Below, in pieces: positions 57,897 to 64,000 of a DNA stretch of 64,000 nucleotides. The position numbers were made by a program, and so were the translations under genes. The first letter of the stretch is position 1. Each line of letters starts with the position of its first letter. Location: assembly GCA_002633005.1 (NCBI GenBank), contig NMRA01000365.1, positions 330,708 to 394,707 on the forward strand, read 5' to 3'. The notes under the pieces were generated by a model. It saw nothing but the letters and a program-made list of their open reading frames with translations, had not been told where the DNA came from and did not search any database. Source of the stretch: Phoronis australis. Its lineage: Eukaryota; Phoronida; Phoronidae.

Positions 57897-58530
57897 AAAG
57901 GCGAAGGCAACCTTTTTTCATGTCATTTTCAGCAAAAATAAGTTTCGCTAATTATCTCAGGCATATTTTTCACTTAATTACAGCTTTTCGTTTTTTCGTT
58001 ACGTAATTAATTATTCGTTTTCTACTTCGGATGAGACGTTTTGGGAGGCAAGAATTTCGCACCAATTTCTTTTCATATAGTCTGACTATGAGAGTTGTCG
58101 AGTCAGTCATTGTTCAACCTCGGTTGTGATAAGTTCGGTAGTAGTTAGCTGTTGCTCATGAGTCAGTCAACATGCCACATTGTTGCTGCGCACCTGGATG
58201 TTTTCATTATCGCTCAGAGCCTGTAAGCAGTCCTGCAGCGATGTTGGGTAGTGCGATCGAGTACAGGCCCAGTTAGACACCTAGTGAACAGGGCAGTTCG
58301 TCGTCCTATGAACAGATTGGTAAGCTAAACTTTGATAAGTTTATTGAGGACTTGTCTAAAGTATTGGAGCTATTTAGAAAGTGCCAGATGTGTGGCAAAG
58401 GAGTCACACGGCGGGATGTAAGCAGTTTGTGTGCTCAGATGACCATCCACTGGGAGTGTGGGGACAGTTGTTCCTCTGTCCGAATTGAGTACATCTCGGT
58501 ACCCATCAACAGTGTGGCATGTTGACTGAC
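57897..58530. mobile_element. Third copy of the AGGCGAAGGCAACC element
   Basis: It starts as 38026 does. The minus strand at its right end encodes STQTAYIPPCDS, a peptide also encoded at about 38403-38440 on the plus strand, showing a once-coding segment. Confidence 0.65.
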
Positions 58531-61500
58531 CTGTAAACAAAAGAAAACGACGACCCAGTATTTTCAAAGTAATGAGATTCCCACATCTTGCCTATACTTT
58601 CCTAGTTCACGAGTTGGCATTCAAAGCCTTAGCTTGCATTTGCAAATGTGACCTGAAGCTTGTTATGTCCTGGTTTTAAATTCTAAGCCGAGAAAGCCAA
58701 TAACACTGTAACAAACATGTCGCATTCTTAATGACAATTTGAAGCAGCAGTTCAGGGTAAGTACCTACATATAGGCCTATAGGACTGTAAAACAATGAGA
58801 CTCACCAACCACCTGGTGTTCTCACTTAAAACCAATGAGAAGAAAGTTCTACGAATGTACAAAGAACACAAGGACAATCGTCGGCGGCATTAAAAGAAGG
58901 AAACACTTCAGCATAAAGTTTGAAAGAACTTGAAATGTCAGTATATGCCTAAATCAATACAAGCTCACACAGCCAAAAGGTGCATTCCCTGAGGGTAGTT
59001 TCTAATGAATTTAGCTAGGTCGCGCAAGTCTTTCGCAAGATATCATAATGCAATACCAAAGCACATGACCTCACAGACTTCGTATCCTGTGTGACGCAAC
59101 AGGCCCAAGTGCAAGACAGTAAAATAGCAATGGACAAACCTCTGCAGTGTTCTCCAGGACCACTTTAAACATGTCGCAGCGTCCTGTTTGGCCGCGTCGT
59201 GTTTAAAAATCCCGCGACCAGTTTAGAAATATAGAGACTTGGTAAAAAAGGCGTCATGGTTATTAATACGGTCTTCACTGGTTCAAATAACGCTTGGTAG
59301 CAACTGGCCATAGCCCATTGAAACTGAATAAAGATCAAATGGTCAGTTGTGGACCGCCTAATCACTGGTCTCACTCAAGCAGGCAGACCAGCCACTAGTC
59401 TATTTATGGTGTAAGGCAGCCTGTAAATAATCTCTCAATTATCTATTCAATTCATCTGGAACAAGTAGTTGTAGTCAATTGAATTTAAACAAAGGCCCAG
59501 TGCTACTAATCCACTACCTGCTCACTGCAGTTTATACAACAGCCCTCTTCTGGGAGGCCAGAATTTTGGTTTTCGTAGCACATTTTCCACATTGGCTGGG
59601 CCAAACGGCATAGACTTTATCGATACCAGTCTCAACAAACATTTTGCATGAAACTGCTTTTGATGGTTCTCATTGGTTGTTGTTTGTGTATTTCTCAATT
59701 AGATGAATATTAATGGTTACTTTTGGTGCCACCGGCCCATTGAGATTGACCGAGATCTTCTCATTGCCTTATAAGGAGTTTCGTTGGCAGCATGAACATT
59801 ATATCTATGGCGCATACTCCCTCTAAAAATGTGCCAAGCCGTTCACAAACTCAACTTAGGTAGTGGCCGTGCGTGACGTTTGTGATTTTGGGGGAGTATT
59901 CCGAGATTTGGGATAGCGGGTGACGTCACTGAGTAACGTTCAAAATATATGTCTCCCGCTTAGAAATTGTAGCCAAAATCACGTGCTCTCATTGAAGTCA
60001 CACCGTAATATCTCACGTAATCTCGCAGTCTTGTTTACCTAGCGTGGTCCTTACTTTAGTGAATTCTATCCTGGCTTCCGTTACCGATTGACCTGCGCAC
60101 AGGCCTTTATGCAGCGTACGTCCTGGGCGTCCAAATGAACGCCCTAGCACTAATATGGAGGCTCTGGCAAGGACAGCCGCCCACTGTCTATAGGAACCTT
60201 TCAAGTTTGGACAAACACATTGTAATGATTATTAGGAACCCTCTGAAGGCTCAGTGGGGGCTCTTTTTTTCAAAGCAGGAAGAAAAATACAAAGTGTGAG
60301 CAAAGTATATACAATGTTGCTATGCTCACACTTGGTTGATAACATTGTAATAGTCTTGGTCTACACCAATTTTTTATTAAAAATGCTCACCACAGAAGGT
60401 TGTTTTGTAAACTTAGATGTAAAAACCTTGGTCTATGCATTTTTTGTAAAAAAAAACTGTGTGTTTGGGGGATTGCTGGGGGTGGGGGGTTACGCGTCGG
60501 AATTATGGACGCCCTGGAATATTGGGAACCCCATTTTGGACACCCTATATTCGAAATCCTGGATAAAGGCCTGCTTGAGAATAGATGGTTTTCATCTGGA
60601 AGAATGAGTTTGTGACAATCCTGAAAATTATGGGTATTCCATAGTTGCAAGCATTTGATAACCCAGTTGATATCTTTTAAGAAATATTTGTCATCAACAG
60701 GCCTAACACTCTCGTCCAAGTAGATGGAAAACGAATGTGAATTGTTTTGTTTACTCCGCCTAATTTGCATTCATAAGGGAAGACTCGCATATTGTGCAGT
60801 TTTTACAAGAGGTCTGGTAGTGCAGAAGTTTAACGTTGTACCAGCTTCTAAATATCGAATTCAGACTATTAAAATGCTGTGCAAGACACTACACTTACAG
60901 ACTGAGTGAAAACTGGACTCTGCTATCAAGACATAAAAATGTGACTGGCTTCACAAAGACACTTCACTGGGACTGTCTACATCGTGCCAAAAGTTTACTC
61001 CTGTGTTAGACTTTAGTTGACATTGACATCGCAATTGTTGAGTAGCCTAAAACATTTCCCCTTACTGTTTCAAACACGTCTGTAGACTTCCATTTCAAAG
61101 TCATTGACTAAAAAATGGATTATGACTTGTGTGATATGTTTGTAAATAAGTCCAACTTTTAATAATAAAAAGTTGAATAAAAACAGTTATTGCTTGCACT
61201 AATGTGCATCACTATTAAAATGCATGAGTAAAAATAAGGTGCACACTAGCTTATGCAGAACGTTGACCGCCACATGGTTCCGGCGGCACGTTGCAGTTTT
61301 TTCGCGTGTGACCTGTTTAGATTTTCAGATGTGGAGAACACTGCTCTGCCACAGCATGTTGTTAACAAGCACTAACAGAAGTGTCCTGTCATGCAAATAT
61401 GTATAGACAAAACATCACTCAGGGCACAGATTCCTGACTGCAATCATCAGGTGGAAGAAATCATTTCACATGTGAAAGTTGTCGAATCAATGTGCATCTC

Positions 61501-61928
61501 GCTCACCTTGTCAGCTCAGAGTTTCCTTCTTAGTCAACTGCTGGCAGACAGCACCCATATTGGCTCTGGTCAGAATCCAAAGGACCCAGGCATCAACCAA
61601 TTCATTTGCAACAGGCCACATGGCAAATGCTTGAACTGTCATTACATAATAGATTTTGATTTGCATGGATGAAAAGAAGTAAACTCAACAGACTGACAGA
61701 ATAAGCTCCGCCTTATATTCAACTGTATTCATAAATAATATACAACAGGCTTTGATTGGTAGGGCAGACATGAACACAAGTCAAACCACAATAGAAGCCC
61801 CACCCACAACTGCTTGCAAATGTGCTTGGGAATTGTCTCATTGATGATAAGGAGTAATAAGGAGTAGAGTACGAAAACATAATATGGAAGAAAATTCTTC
61901 ATATTCAAAGTTGAGGGATAACGCTTAC
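58531..61928. other. No supported gene; possible regulatory stretch
   Basis: Only short open frames. A full CRE palindrome TGACGTCA sits at 59921-59928, with other TGACGT and CACGTG-type sites between 59870 and 60020. No transcript start can be assigned. Confidence 0.3.
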
Positions 61929-62131
61929 GTTTGGCCACACAATAAGTTCCAAATTTGAAAACATTTTGCTTTCAAGTGCTGTATATGGTTGCACTAAGTT
62001 GATTTTTGACATCTCGATTTTACTACCATTTAATACCACATGCATCAACTCAAACGCCAGGTTTACTTTTTGTCCACGCTGCCATAGCACAGTCTTCCAA
62101 AATGAAGGGCGGACAAAGTCGTGCAACACTT
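61929..62131 (-). CDS. Orphan candidate coding exon, unknown gene
   Basis: The acceptor is CTTCCTTAG and the donor GTAAGC; 203 bp open in one frame (68 residues, phase 1 to 0). It contains LHDFVRPSFWKTVLWQRG and LALE-like hydrophobic segments. It cannot join the MBD/F-box gene in frame, because that gene's first exon has an upstream stop. No family is recognised; it may be a transposon-derived exon. Confidence 0.35.
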
Positions 62132-63316
62132 CTAAGGAAGAAGACAAAAAGATAAAATGAACCGGACAGCATTAACACACATGTCATGCTTGTCAACATG
62201 CTTTTGTTGAGATAACTACCACCCTCATCAAGTCAGTGCAATTTTTTTTTTCTTAAATTTCAAGTCTCACCCTGCTAGCTGGGGTAAACACTTCTCACAT
62301 ACCGATCACAACCGCACAGGTCTAAAGCAAAGCTTTTGAATGCTTTCACGCTCTCATATTGGACCCAACTTTACCAATGACCTTTCGAACTATTTGCTAC
62401 TAAGACCTTTCCCCAAGGGATTCTCAAGAATACTCATACAGATTATTGCCAACTGTTTCTACACATAAGTCATGAAGATTTCAAGGTTTTTGTCCAAATG
62501 CCATGGTGCATCAAAATTCATGTTCAGCTCAAAATCAGAATCATTTTAAAATAGTGCAAACACTTGCATCCAACAAATTTTTGACTGTCCAGAACACATT
62601 CATTGCAATTTGATATTTGCCGCTAAACATGTTTCATGACATCAAAGAGGCACTCGCGTAATCGGTATTTTTTAACATCACTTGATACCGGTAACTGCTC
62701 ACTTAGAAAAAGCAGAACCAGTTAGTTGATGGCTTAGATGGCTAACTCAAAATCTCAACATCACACTACGATTACAACAAGTAACGATGACAATTTTGCA
62801 GCTCAGCAAATCTCGTCTCAGAATCAACTTGCACCTTGGAAATAATAAATCTCGTTATATTAGTAGTATGAACCATAATCCCTGGCATTAAAAAACTCTT
62901 ACAAGTACTCTATAGACAAAAACGGGCACTGTAGCTGGCTGGAAGCTGTTCCAAGTGCTGAGGACTATCAACGGAATATGCAAAAAGCAGCTGACCAATT
63001 CTCATATAATGAAGGTGGCACAACTGACCTATCACACACTGCTCCTCTGCATAGATTATTGGACGGCCATATTGACTCATGCATATGACGACTGCATCCT
63101 CCCAATCAAAATACTTTGCCTGGTCACTCAGTTCTTGGGTTGGGGGTCAGTCGCACCAATATGTTCACACTACGACCTCGAAAAAAGGGAAAACTCGAGC
63201 TGAAACCTGCTAGAACTTGTAGAGAACCCCTTCCCCTTCCCCCTCCCCTCCCGAGGGCAGTTACGCACTTGGGGCTTATTTTTGGCAAACGTCTCCATCA
63301 TACATACGGATCTGGA
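62132..63316. other. No gene seen
   Basis: AT-rich sequence with scattered short frames and no recognised repeat. Confidence 0.4.
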
Positions 63317-63604
63317 GTGACAGAGCGGTATATACGGTACAAATAACATGACAATACCATTTTATAATACGCTTTATGTACTCTACTGGTGACAGAGCGG
63401 TATATACGGTACAAATAACATGACAATACCATTTTATAATACGCTTTATGTACTCCACTGGTGACAGAGCGGTATATACGGTACAAATAACATGACAATA
63501 CCATTTTATAATACGCTATATGTACTCTACTGGTGACAGAGCGGTATATACGGTACAAATAACATGACAATACCATTTTATAATACGCTATATGTACTCC
63601 ACTG
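63317..63604. repeat. 72-bp minisatellite, 4 copies
   Basis: Units start GTGACAGAGCGGTATATACG and end in a CTACTG or CCACTG. Copies are almost identical, so the expansion is recent. Confidence 0.95.
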
Positions 63605-63785
63605 AATTAGACAACTTACACTAAACACTAGAGGCAAAATGAAGAAAATTGCAAGTTAGTGAATATACACCAAAACCTCATTAATTTCCACCTGAAATTT
63701 CAAAAGATAAAGATAAATACCACCAAACAAATGATTAATCATTTAAAATCCAATACAATGTCCATCATCAAACAATCATGTGAAC

Positions 63786-63920
63786 AAGTCAGTACGAGAG
63801 CGCTCGGAGGAGCGACACTTGGCGGAACTAATCGAAAAGACGACGATGAGGGAGACGACGACAATCAAGACGATCAAGGCGTTAATTATGAATAACACGA
63901 TAACACGATAACATTCATGT
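63786..63920. repeat. ATTTCGCCAAG-family fragment, inverted
   Basis: It is the reverse complement of 53970-54095, including the GGAGCGACACTTGGCG block. Confidence 0.7.
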
Positions 63921-64000
63921 GACTAGCGAAGAAATCAAATAGAGAGCAGACAATCAACTACAATAAAGAACAATAGATGGCCCAGCATGACGGACGAGTC

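Overview
This is a eukaryotic, metazoan nuclear window of low-to-moderate GC with many introns and many transposon remnants. It holds two convergent protein-coding genes. Splice sites (nearly all GT-AG), long introns, Penelope-like and non-LTR retroelement fragments, hAT-type elements and arrays resembling the bilaterian CTCF core motif suggest an invertebrate, perhaps a marine deuterostome such as a hemichordate, echinoderm or amphioxus. The organism call is inference. No prokaryotic feature, CRISPR array or intact virus was seen.

Gene 1 (+ strand, 5537-13684) is recognisable as the TRAPP vesicle-tethering subunit TRAPPC6 (TRAPPC6B-like). Five exons, including the last, were rebuilt by splice phase. 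The first coding exon, about 29 residues, was not found. One of its introns is GC-AG.

Gene 2 (- strand, about 13980-50352) is the main feature. Thirteen exons, all with compatible phases and canonical GT-AG sites, join into one open frame of 1675 codons plus stop. Domains in order are: a Cys cluster and acidic N-terminus, a methyl-CpG-binding domain (MBD), a basic region, a PHD finger split across two exons, a Pro/Gln-rich linker, an F-box, leucine-rich repeats, and a C-terminal tail with about 13 degenerate 11-residue repeats. This parallels the KDM2/FBXL19 layout (CXXC-PHD-F-box-LRR) with an MBD in place of the CXXC finger. I infer a methyl-DNA-directed SCF ubiquitin-ligase receptor. I do not recognise it as a named vertebrate protein.

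The two genes meet tail to tail at 13.7-14.5 kb, and their predicted 3' UTRs overlap. The introns and the region beyond 50.4 kb are mostly repeats. They include Penelope-like copies with hammerhead-like termini (10.9-11.65 and 17.3-17.9 kb), TIR elements (12.0-13.4 kb, and 21.1-22.3 kb with an 8-bp target duplication), a repeat carrying CTCF-like motifs (18.5-20.8 kb), a LINE 3' end (32.5-33.5 kb), several shared interspersed families and five minisatellites. Sequence gaps are a 150-base N run at 51535-51684 and single Ns at 21718 and 47474. From 50.4 to 64 kb no gene could be supported beyond one orphan candidate exon at 61929-62131.
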